Shown piece after piece: positions 51,860-60,928 of a DNA stretch of 64,000 nucleotides. The stretch's first letter is position 1. Each line of letters begins with the position of its first letter. The notes below the pieces were generated by a model that was not told where the DNA came from, did no database searches, and saw only the letters and a program-made list of their open reading frames with translations. This DNA comes from Blattamonas nauphoetae (taxonomy: Eukaryota > Preaxostyla > Oxymonadida): positions 246,001-310,000 of the forward strand of contig JARBJD010000057.1 in the NCBI GenBank assembly GCA_033064195.1, written 5' to 3'. A program made the translations under genes and the position numbers.

Positions 51860-52216
51860 AAGATTCCCAATGGTCTCGTCAAGACTTCGAAGCCTCATGC
51901 TGAGAGTATCTGTCAGTGTTCGTATAGATTCCTCAATGACTGATAATCTTTGATCAATCGATAAAGAATTTGAACCATACGTACAATCAATACTAACCTT
52001 CCTAAGTGCTATCTCACCTCTAATTTTTGTTGGACGATATCCATCAATGTGAGTCATCCTATTGAGTTTCTGAGTGGTGTATTCGTTTAGTTCTTTTCTG
52101 TTCTTTTCCAAATATCTCTGAAAGTCATAGATGGTTTCAAAACATTTCTGTTCAGGATCAAATGGTTCTAAAATCTTTCGTGTTTTTCCAAAAGTATCTA
52201 AATCGTTTCGTGTCAT
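51830..52216 (-). CDS. Small Polinton coiled-coil protein, unknown function
   Basis: 128 residues from ATG 52216, preceded by TATTTTTATTTC. The C-terminal half has heptad-like leucines (SLSIDQRLSVIEESIRTLTD, then SLDETIGNLLQELSD), suggesting a coiled coil; the N-terminal half is charged. Lies between integrase and ATPase, overlapping the ATPase 3' end. No family recognised. Confidence 0.55.
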   Translation of the reverse strand: MTRNDLDTFGKTRKILEPFDPEQKCFETIYDFQRYLEKNRKELNEYTTQKLNRMTHIDGYRPTKIRGEIALRKVSIDCTYGSNSLSIDQRLSVIEESIRTLTDTLSMRLRSLDETIGNLLQELSDPSD

Positions 52217-52253
52217 TTTAAATGAAATAAAAATATTTGAAACATTCTTGAAC

Positions 52254-54158
52254 TTACACCAAATTAAATTCAGTAATGAACTCTGGAGTTAAGTCGTCAA
52301 TTGAGTCTGCATGATACTTTGTGTGTTGGATTGGAACATTTACTACCTTTGATACGCATGTTAGTCCATTCAATAGTGTAGCTACAACATTTCCGTGTTT
52401 GTACTCAATGAATTGTCCAACAAATTGAAATTGTCTACGCTTCTTCTGAAACTTGGCTGCAGTCTTGTCCAAATCAAGATGAATTAACAGATTGTTTCCT
52501 GGTTTGTATTTCCATAACATCTGTGTTGTCTGTTGTCTTTGGATGGTCTTCAATTGTTCTTCACAACTGGAGATGTACAATACTTCAATCTCTCTATTGT
52601 TTTGTGCCTGCTGTGGAGTGAATTTGTTCCAGTACGCTCGATGTGGAGTGATGTTGTAGTATTCCACCATCTGATTCATCAGCGAATGATTTGCCATCTG
52701 TGTTGCATTATCTTGGAATCCATCTCTTATTGTTCTGATCACTCGATCGACAATTCTGTTGTGATTTGTGAATGGTGAACTTGTGAAATATGTACTGACT
52801 TTCTGTTGCTTGAAATATGTTGATGCTTCTCCACTTGTCCAAGCCGCTTCTCCATCACCACGAATGTTATTGACGCTGACTCCACGATGATTTATCAGAT
52901 CGTTGATTGCAGTCTTGACTTTGCTCCATGATTTATCCAGAACTGGAATCACTACAAGGTATTTTGTGTTGATGTTAATGGCAAAGAGGTAGATCTGAAG
53001 TACTGTTTTCGACGTTGGTGATTGGATAAAAACGAGATCAATTTCCCATGATCCAAACTTGGGAGAGAAGTAAGGTCGGTCACACTTCTGTGGTACTCTT
53101 CTGTCTGATGTCTGATGTGGATCTCCAGTGATGTCTTTGGACATAATTTGCATCTTTGATCGAAATGGATATAGGATTTTCTCTGTATGATTAGGAATCA
53201 TTAGTGATCCATTAGTGATTGCTTCACGTTTCTTTCCTCTCAATGTTGTTTGTTTTGAATTGGCGAGACTCCATCTATGAACATATTCCTCGTACCAATC
53301 TTGAAATGATCTTCCACCAAATGGAATTTGTTTAGGATGAGCAAGAATGAAATCAGTTTCATCACTACCAATACTACTGCTAATGTGTGACAGAACAAAC
53401 ATATCTCGGTTCATCTTCTTTGTCTCTACAATCTTATTTGTGATGAATTGTTCCATGCGTTGTTGATTCTCCATTATTGAGTTCTCTGCTTTGATTTGTT
53501 CTTCTTCCGAATTGTCTTTTTGTTGATAGTCGAATAGTCCTTTCATTTGTTCCAACATTTCTAGTACTTTCCTTGTGGTTGGTTCAGTACGGACAACCTC
53601 TGAAGGATTTCTGGAAATAATGTCTGGCACTTGTGATATAGTCAGAAATAGATCTTCATTGTATCGTCTCTCCCTTGCTGGAAATTCATGATGTGAATGA
53701 CTTTGTTTTAAATGTCTCTTCTTTCCAACTCTGATTGATGACGAAAGTGTTGAACTTGTCTTGCTAAAGACTTCGAGCCCTCCCAGGGGGAGAGTTGATG
53801 GTTGCATTGGTGTTTCCATCGGTGCAGTCGCTGGAATGAATGATTGTCCAAAGTGAATATCTTGTGCTTCGTAATAATATTGTTGATATGCTTTCAATGC
53901 TTGTTCAGCTCTGGAGTCACTTGTTGTTTGTCCTAGGAATTGCTTTACAAAGTGTTGGACAACCTTTCGTCCTGAACAAGTTGATAGATCAGGATGTAAT
54001 TCACCATTCAACCAATCATTCTATTATGTACTATCTTTAGCATCGAATTCTCCATGTGAATCATTGACAATATAGACTGGCAAAAATGTTTGTTGAGCTC
54101 CATTTGCAAGGACCTGAGATGGATCAGATCGATCATACCTCCTTCGATCATACCTCAT
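52254..54158 (-). pseudogene. Retroviral-type integrase of the Polinton, with tandem stop codons near the N-terminus
   Basis: The frame extends to an ATG at 54158, but a TAA-TAG pair at 54026-54021 interrupts it; protein-like sequence precedes the pair (FLPVYIVNDSHGEFDAKDS). A shorter product could start at 54011 (585 residues). The rve core has the first Asp in FGSWEIDLVFI, the second in IRGDGEAAW, and at the third site NRIVDRVIRTIRD, an Asp 35 residues later where most integrases have Glu. The C-terminal region (GNNLLIHLDLDK, FQFVGQFIEYKHGNVVATLL) resembles a chromo/SH3-like end. It would insert the element into host DNA. Confidence 0.75.
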
Positions 54159-54239
54159 TTTTGAATCTACACCATATTGCACTGCGTAAAGAGGATAATT
54201 TTAGAAAAAAAAGTGAAATGAGAGAAAAAAGGTGGCAAA

Positions 54240-54653
54240 TTAAGAAAAACTCTCATCACTTGAATCATCGGGAATCATGTGGCGATCCTTCCGGTTTTGA
54301 CGCGTTTTGCATGAGCTGGTCCTCTTCCTCTTTTGAATTGTGTTTTCTGCTTTCTTCAGGAGGATAGTTTCAATGTCAGGGACTGTTAACATGCGTGGAG
54401 AATTGTGATAAATCCTGGTAAGGATTTGTAGATGAGCGGTGGTCAAGTTCGATCTGTCTTTTCTTTTCGTGAAATGAAGGGTGGAAAATTCTCTTTCCGT
54501 GTCCACGGTTGTTGTTGAGATGGTTTTGATGATTCTGAGGATCGGGAACATAGCAGTGTCTGATTTGAAGGCCATGTCCGTCAACAGTAGATCCAGAATA
54601 GCTCCTGGTGATCTCGAAACTGTACTAAAGTTGAGACGGTACAATGACTTCAT
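54240..54653 (-). pseudogene. hAT transposase C-terminal fragment
   Basis: 138 codons with the hAT dimerisation signature: ILRIIKTISTTTVDTEREFS followed by TLHFTKRKDRSNLTTAHLQI, the region where hAT transposases pack as dimers. The catalytic part is missing, as are terminal repeats. It abuts the 5' end of the Polinton integrase, so it may mark a later insertion or deletion that removed the Polinton's right end. Confidence 0.6.
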
Positions 54654-55141
54654 ATGGGTCGCAATTTTTCACTTTCCAAAAAAACAGTAGTTTTGTTCGA
54701 GTGAAATGCAAGAGGTAATCCAGTCCATAAAATCGAATACTTGACTTTCATCAATCTCAACTATCGATCTTATACCACTAATTTCTCCAACTTTCGTATG
54801 TTGTGGTGATCAAGCCCATTGAGAGATACTCAAAATGTCGAAAGCTATCTTCACCCTTAAATCACTATCGTGCACACGAGATATATCATATAAGGCGTCA
54901 TTAAAGAGTTTAGATGCAGAAAAACCATCCTAGGCACTCTTGGAAGACTTGATCGATCCAAAACAGAATAATGGATCAACCATCCACAAACACATTTTAG
55001 CACTCGTTCTGCCATGTGTTGAAGACCTTGACCGATATTTCGCGAATGATTCCTCTTAGCTTTCTTCCAGCACGACAAGTATGCCGCTACATTTTTAACT
55101 TATTTCTCCACTCTTTTTTCCGCAGCGATGGCGAAATTTCT
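54654..55141. other. Spacer upstream of IFT46
   Basis: About 490 bp, AT-rich. Pyrimidine tracts ending in CAG at about 55069 and 55131 look like splice acceptors, so an upstream 5' UTR or small exon of the IFT46 gene may lie here. Nothing else seen. Confidence 0.35.
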
Positions 55142-56080
55142 ATGCTAGCCATGAACCATCATTTGTCAGCTCTAAATCTCACTGGGGATTCATTTCATAA
55201 TGAAGAGGAGGAAGAAGAAGAGGAAGAGATCATCAGGTTTCTGTCTCCATCCCTTTGACATTTCACAGCACCGTATAATCTGTCAACGAGTTCAATCTCC
55301 TTTCTATTGCACCAGAATTGCGTTCAATGGTCCAAGAAGTCTTCTCCTTCCAATCACAGAAGTTCATGCTTCCTGCTCCCCTCAAACCGTTCATCCCCGA
55401 ATATCAACCTACCATTGGTGAGGTCGATTCTTCTGTGAAAGTGCAGCGTCCAGATGGTGTTGGTGACTTTCTTGGCCTTGTTGTTCTCGATGAACATGGT
55501 CCAGAACAGAGCAATCCGTCTACGCTCGAGATGTAATTTTGGAATCTCGAAAAACTGAGTGATGTGAAGTAGCCAACAAATGCTCGAACTGTGGACGCGA
55601 ATGATCGAGGAGCGATTGTATATAATTCAAGATGTCCATCACTATTTTTTGCTTCCTTTTTCTCTACTCTTTCGCTGGTAGGGTCTTCAATCATCGCGTA
55701 ATAGCATCGAGGAGTTCTATGAAAGACCACATTCTCCTTATGTTGCCTATCGAGATCCAATGCCGTCTCCGGAGACACGAGCGGAAATCTGGCCGCCCAA
55801 ATTCGAGAATCAATTCAAACATGTCTGATTCTATCGTTCTTCAACAACAATTTTCCTTCTCATGATCTTTCAGACAACAATACCTCCACTTCATCGACTG
55901 GACATGAACATCGCAGATTACAGCAAACTGATCCTCTCCATCCTCAACATCGCTGTGTACAATGATTCTGTGAATAATCTTCTTCACATTATCTTCTCGG
56001 TGTTCTTTCCATTCAAATAGAACCCACACTTCAAAGATTTGGACCTTGGGGATCTTCTCTCGCAGTCCAAAGGCCACTGA
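55142..56080 (+). CDS. IFT46: Intraflagellar transport protein IFT46 (four in-frame TAA/TAG codons)
   Basis: IFT46 is an IFT-B core subunit that helps load outer-arm dynein for cilium building. I assign exons 55142-55236, 55269-55617, 55682-55822 and 55874-56080, with introns of 32, 64 and 51 bp in matching phase. This gives 263 codons, close to the family's ~300. Diagnostic segments: the acidic N-terminus (HNEEEEEEEEE), LKPFIPEYQPTIGEVD, KVQRPDG, LGLVVLDEHGPEQSNPSTLE, YRDPMPSPE, EIWPPKFENQF and DYSKLILSILNIAVYNDS. Four TAR codons interrupt it: TAA 55276, TAA 55534, TAG 55570 and TAG 56018. There are no frameshifts and the end is TGA 56080. It is either a young pseudogene or a gene decoded unusually. 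IFT46 identity is secure; function is not. Confidence 0.75.
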
Positions 56081-56489
56081 CTTCATCATTTACGATCAGT
56101 TCTTCAATCCTCGTTTCCCATTGATTCTCATAATTCTTCATTTCATTCATCATCCTTTTTCTTTTTTATTTGTCTCCCAATCTCCAATTGGACAGAAACC
56201 TGAAAAACGATGATTGTTCCCGTGAAATGATTGGATTCTCACGCTCCCGTCAGAACATTATTAATCTTAGCAAGGTGTGTCGAATTTTGCTTAAGCTGAA
56301 CGCGTTGCTGAACTGCTAGTTGAGTCGTCAGCCTTTTCTGTCCTTCAAACGACTCTGTGGGCTCGATAACAACTATAATTGCCTTCAGAATGATCTGTCT
56401 CAATACCCTTGTGGGCAGCACACTCCTTCTGAACAATGCTGCAGATAAGAGCGCCCTCCATGTGCACGAAGTGGCAGACCAGACTACGC
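56081..56489. other. Spacer between convergent genes
   Basis: 409 bp between the 3' ends of IFT46 and the coiled-coil gene. Pyrimidine-rich on the plus strand near 56130-56200. No gene or structure recognised. Confidence 0.5.
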
Positions 56490-57528
56490 TCAGCGTTGGG
56501 TGGTGAAGGGCGGCAGACATATGCACTGTGTCAGTGAGGTTGGGATATACTCTGGTGGTGAGTCTTGAGATGTATGGCTTGCAGATACCCAATCTAACAA
56601 GCTCGTCTGTTTTTCAGTCATCTCGTTGGTAGCAGACAGTGAAGAGCATCGCATGCGATCCGATTTCGTCTCCGAAGTCATCAAAGGAGTGGGAGTGTTG
56701 GTTGTTGTGAGGTTGGTCTGGAGTGTGTCTTGCTCAGTCGTGAGCTGATCAATGTTCGTGTGGAGTGTCTCGATGGAAGGGCTCTTCTCCTCGTTTATTC
56801 CAATCCACTCATCCACCTCCCTCTTCGTCTCCTCCAATCTCTCCTCCAGCCGCGTGTTGTTCTCTCGTACCATCTCCATATGCTGCCTCGTTCGCTCCAA
56901 ACTGTTTTCCAGAGTGCTTTTGTCTGCAGCCAGCCATGCTGATCGAACTTGGTAGTCCGACATCTTCTCTGCCAATCGGGCGTTCTCCTCTTTGAGATAA
57001 GTCAGTTCGGATTGTTCATCAGCTGATACTGAACCCATTGTTCGTTGCTCTTTTTCAAATATCGCCTTGTCGTTCTGTTTCAGTGAACGATGCTTTCGAA
57101 GAATCGGGCTTTCGCAATAGATCTGCTGTTCATCACCGGTGTCCAATCCATTCGGAGAGGGACTGTGTTCTTCAGATGTTGTTGGTGCTCCTGTGAACTG
57201 CTTTGTTGTGATTTGCGCTTCTGCATCTGATGACAGCGTCGGCAGTGTGAGTCCGGTCAGATCAGCATGTGGCTCCTTCCGCTCTCCTTCTCTCCTGCAG
57301 TGAGCTGTTCGGCTTCTGAATCGCCACGAACGAGTCTTCAAAACGCTAGTAATCGTCGAATTGTTCGTCCCGTATGGAGTCGGCTATGATCGTGTTCGAC
57401 AGGACGAGGCGAGGCTTGTCATCAGTCAAATTGTATCGCGTGAGGGTTGGAATCGTATTCACCTCCACACTGGACCACACAAGAAAAATCATCACTATAA
57501 GTATCAGCACTGTGTGTGATATGACCAA
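56490..57528 (-). CDS. Membrane-anchored coiled-coil protein, unknown (frame change inside)
   Basis: The main frame, up to 57341, has a strong coiled coil at about residues 105-205 (ELTYLKEENARLAEKMSDYQ, NTRLEERLEETKREVDEWIG). An upstream minus-strand ORF at 57528-57346 starts with a signal-anchor-like helix (TVLILIVMIFLVWSSV) and ends DEQFDDY at a TAG; reading on after that TAG is protein-like (RFEDSFVAIQKPNSSLQERR) until about 57285, where the main frame takes over. It may therefore be one gene with a nonsense codon and an indel, or two exons. Stop is TGA at 56490. No enzyme domain; function unknown. Confidence 0.45.
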
Positions 57529-57679
57529 TCCATCAGAGAACTATTGCAAGATTGCAGAGGAAGGATCAACGACGCGGTCTGTGGCGCATGTCGGCTTTCT
57601 CCTATTTGTCACTCCATTTGCATCATTCTTTTCCTCTCTCTCTCGTGCCAGTTCTTTCCGCCTTTTGTAGTATGCGAAT

Positions 57680-57859
57680 ATGCTAATTGCTCTTGCTGCC
57701 ATTGTGACTGTCCGGTGCATCGCTCACAAGAAAGAAAAGGGTGAAGATTCGCCCAAACAGCTCATCGTTGAAGAAACCGCAGCGGAACCTCCAAAATCAC
57801 ATGAGGAAAGCACTGAATCGGCTCCATCAATGGAAGTTCAGCAAGAATACGAGAGCTAG
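57680..57859 (+). CDS. Short ORF with one transmembrane helix and acidic tail
   Basis: 59 codons: MLIALAAIVTVRCIAHKK forms a hydrophobic helix with basic stop, then an acidic tail (EETAAEPPKSHEESTESAPS). It is preceded by acceptor-like pyrimidine tracts ending CCAG and GTAG, so it may be the last exon of a longer membrane protein rather than a gene of its own. Evidence is weak. Confidence 0.3.
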   Translation: MLIALAAIVTVRCIAHKKEKGEDSPKQLIVEETAAEPPKSHEESTESAPSMEVQQEYES

Positions 57860-58400
57860 CACATCGGGTTTCAAACATCGCTAAAGTGTTATCTGGCATA
57901 TCTTCGACTTTAAGTTGTAAATATTTCGTGTGCATTTCATGTACATCACGTCAGAATGTTTGGTGCATAACTAGTTCAGAGAAAAGGAGATCAAACCATA
58001 CACACGGAGTTTCAAGTCTTTGTTGATTCCAAAAAGTACAGAAGAACGGAGAATGAACAGGAAGGAACATCGGATGTATGTGACGTGATAACTATCGTAG
58101 GAACGTGGTCAAGAAGGGCGTGGTTGGAATCCGTGTCGTGTCCCGTTTCTCTGCACTCAAAGACATCCTCCCAACCAGAATTGAACAGTTTCCTGCTGCA
58201 AGTATGGTCATTTTCTGGCTGGTGTTCTTGCCATCGTTGTTATCGAGTCATACGGTTGAATTTCGTGATCCAACCGTTTCATCTCCACTAAGCTTACTCT
58301 TCGAGGTAGTGACGCCTTGAAGAATAGGACCAGTGCTGATGAGATGGTGAACAGATAAAGATGTGGTTCTGCCCGAACAGAGAGGAAAATAATCAGAATT
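57860..58400. other. Spacer
   Basis: 540 bp with an unremarkable plus-strand ORF (58105-58320, LVFLPSLLSSHTVEF) that I cannot support as a gene. No repeats or RNA genes seen. Confidence 0.4.
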
Positions 58401-58429
58401 CTAGAACACAGACGAATTGATGTTAATTC

Positions 58430-60344
58430 TGTCAGGAGGCCGGTTGGGGCGGATTACCAGCTGATGACATCGACAAAGAGGATGGGGAAGTGAATAAACA
58501 CGTTCAGACCGAGAAGCGAGAGGGGGGAGAAGAAGAGCTGAACGCTTGCATGTTGATCGAGTTGGGCTGGCTGAAGTGGGTGACATTGACAGATTCTGTG
58601 ATAACTTGGAAAACAGCAAAGAGCGACGACGACAGCCAAGTTGCGAGTGATCCATGGAGGAGCTGAGGAAGAGAGGATAAGGAGAGAGTGAGGGCGACGA
58701 GATTCGAGCGCCTTCTTACCTTCCCTGCACCTTCGGCTGCTGACTCGGTGTCGGGGTTGGCGTTCACAGCGTCGTTGTCACAGCTGGACGCGCGGATTGC
58801 GAAGCTGACGGAGCGGACACGAAACTCGGATGGCTCAGCGACGTCTGGCCCGCCTCTTCACGTCTTCTTCGATTCCTCGACGTGCCTGTGACCCTCCGTG
58901 TCATCCTGATTTTGCTGTTGCTGGCAGAGTCTCAGAGAACGGGATGGCGAGGGAGAGAGCAGTGAGCGCGACTGGTGTACTGTGGATGGTCCTTAAGAAA
59001 GAGCTCAATTAACAAAAATGCACACTTCCGGTCCTCGAATCCTCTTGGTGTTAGTGCCTGCGCCTATTAGAAACGGATAGGGTGTCGGTGTCTCGTCCAT
59101 TCGAGAGCGTCCAGACGAGCAGCGGGAGAGTCAGACGGAGAAACCATGATTCTTTCTTTTCTTGTGAATAAGGAGAAATATGTAGTTGTTCTTTTAGTGT
59201 CGATCTCGGCCACCATCACCAATGTCATGCTGCCACTGGACATAGTATCCAATTCTGGTGTCCTAAATCCCAGTATATTTCCAATGATTGAGAAACTGAG
59301 GGACGCAAATGTGAATGGTGGAATGTGTGATGACTGGTGGGGAATCGCGGAACCAAATCCGAAAACATTCAACAGTGCTCCCCATATGCAGATCGCCCAG
59401 AAGTGACAATCCCTTGGCTTCCACTTGCAGTGCGTGACGTCGTTCCACAGATGTGGATGCAATATGGTTGATACAGTCACCACTCCCCATCCGTCTTTGG
59501 TTCTCCAAGTTCAAGTTGTATCCCACAAGGGCAACCACGGCAACGAAGTAGACGAATACATCTCACTCGCGCTCGACAAAACTAACATGTTGATAGTGAC
59601 GATCTTCCTAAAATCGTCCTCACACATGAAGAGGATGTACTGTCTCGCGGCTCCAACATTCATGTAGAGTGGAGTTAGAGTGAGCAAGAATGAGCACACA
59701 TTTGTTCGGGTAGAGAGTGATGGGCGACGAGAAGTCATTAGATCGAACAGCTCGCTGAAGGAGATGGTTAGTTATTGATGTCGAGCCCAGAATATTGTTT
59801 TGGCCTTTTGTCTCCTCCGTGAAAACTACTGTTCCGACGATGACTTCAGTAATTTTCAGATAACATCCTGTCAGAACCGGATTCTGGTCGTCGAGAGAAC
59901 TGATCCCGAATGACGACAGATTTAGAACTGATACTTGACCTGTGCACTTAATAACGCCAAGAGAATGAAGTAGAATTCGGGAAAAGACAAGACAATGGCG
60001 ATAAACAGCAATAAAGAGAAGAAAAGAGGAGCAGATGTTTGGTGGAAGAAAGCGGAAGGTGTGAGGACATACATCTGTAAATAATCGAGTTGGTAGTCGG
60101 GATATGATCTTCACCTGTAAGGGAAATGGGCGAATCTTTTCCATGTCAGGGTCCAGTTCGCGCTGGATGAGGAGTTGAGATCGGAGTTGGAAAGTTGTGG
60201 TGGGGCTGTATGGAATAACGTCGGAGACTCTCCTGCTAGAGAAGATGCTGAATGCAAACGACTGGATATAATTGTGTGGGGATCAACTGTCGAATGAAAG
60301 AGAAGGAGTGCGCAGCGAATGACAACAAGTGAAAGTATAGTCAT
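58430..60344 (-). pseudogene. Multi-pass membrane protein gene, intron-rich or decayed
   Basis: Minus-strand frames contain a run of plausible protein pieces. At 60344 there is a signal-peptide-like start (MTILSLVVIRCALLLFHST). At 60100-59750 a beta-rich segment (LNLSSFGISSLDDQNPVLTG). At about 59560 and 59390 hydrophobic helices (FVYFVAVVALVGYNL, FWAICIWGALLNVFGFG). At 58700-58520 another membrane-like piece (LSLSSLPQLLHGSLATWLSS). Acceptor-like CTTACAG and TTTACAG motifs near 60120 and 60080 suggest short introns, but I could not assemble a continuous reading. The layout of luminal domain then several helices recalls GOST/GPR180-type receptors only loosely. Confidence 0.3.
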
Positions 60345-60928
60345 TGATTACTGTTGGTACTCGTTTCATTTTCAGGTTAGCCTCCCCTTCGAGGTTCATT
60401 GTGTTCACAGAACACACACCGGAGTCTCCACTGCTCGCCAAAAGGATCAAATCCGCTTGAATGTCATCATTTCTGATCTGAAATGAATTGAGAACAGAAT
60501 AAAGTGAACGTACAAATCAACCAACACAACCACACCGATGTGAACGACTTCGCATGAGCGTTTCACTAATCCATCTTTGGTTCACACCTTAAGAGGTTGA
60601 CAATAGGTATTTCGATCAGTCAAGGGTGGAAATTTGTCTTCGAAAACGTGCATTGTTTCAGGCGGTGATGTTATAGTTCTGGGAGTGTTTGATGATTCGA
60701 AAACAGAGATAAAAGTCCATCAATAAAAGAAAATGAGAAACCAGTTCAAAAGCATTGGTACTCTGAAATCAGATGATGGAACGTCCGAGCGAGGGACAAT
60801 GTGTGGGAATGTTCTTGTGGGAGGACCAAAGAGTGGGGAGGAGCGTGGACGCTGGATCAAAGAAGAGAATATGGGATTAACACGTCTTTCCTCACCAATA
60901 TTATATACCCATTGATTAATCAACACAA
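60345..60928. other. Spacer
   Basis: 584 bp between the membrane-protein fragments and the transposase remnant. Mixed composition; no feature I can support. Confidence 0.45.

Larger units (their letters stand above)
39000..54200. mobile_element. Polinton/Maverick-like provirus (boundaries approximate)
   Basis: About 11 kb of element genes plus a 4-kb nested insertion. Contents: retroviral-type integrase, FtsK/HerA-type packaging ATPase, two paralogous ~600-residue presumed capsid proteins, two small MAPG-start proteins, and several unknowns, all AT-richer than the flanking host genes. Most genes have a T-rich box (TTTTTATTTT) within ~25 bp of the start codon. A protein-primed DNA polymerase B and an adenovirus-type protease, usual in Polintons, are not in the window. 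No long terminal inverted repeats were found; the right side abuts a hAT fragment and the left side a retrotransposon, so the ends may be lost. Several genes have stop codons, so the copy is probably inactive. Confidence 0.7.

Noticed and set aside
39000..54200. Terminal inverted repeats of the Polinton
   Set aside because: Compared 38.9-39.2 kb with 54.0-54.3 kb by eye and found no convincing inverted match.
39000..54200. DNA polymerase B, protease or helicase genes
   Set aside because: No frame on either strand shows their motifs.
57374..57670. Plus-strand ORF opposite the coiled-coil gene's N-terminal ORF
   Set aside because: The minus strand gives a better signal-anchor and connects to the coiled coil; the plus frame lacks recognisable features.
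59015..59110. Possible tRNA (CGAATCC-like B box)
   Set aside because: No A box or cloverleaf pairing around it.
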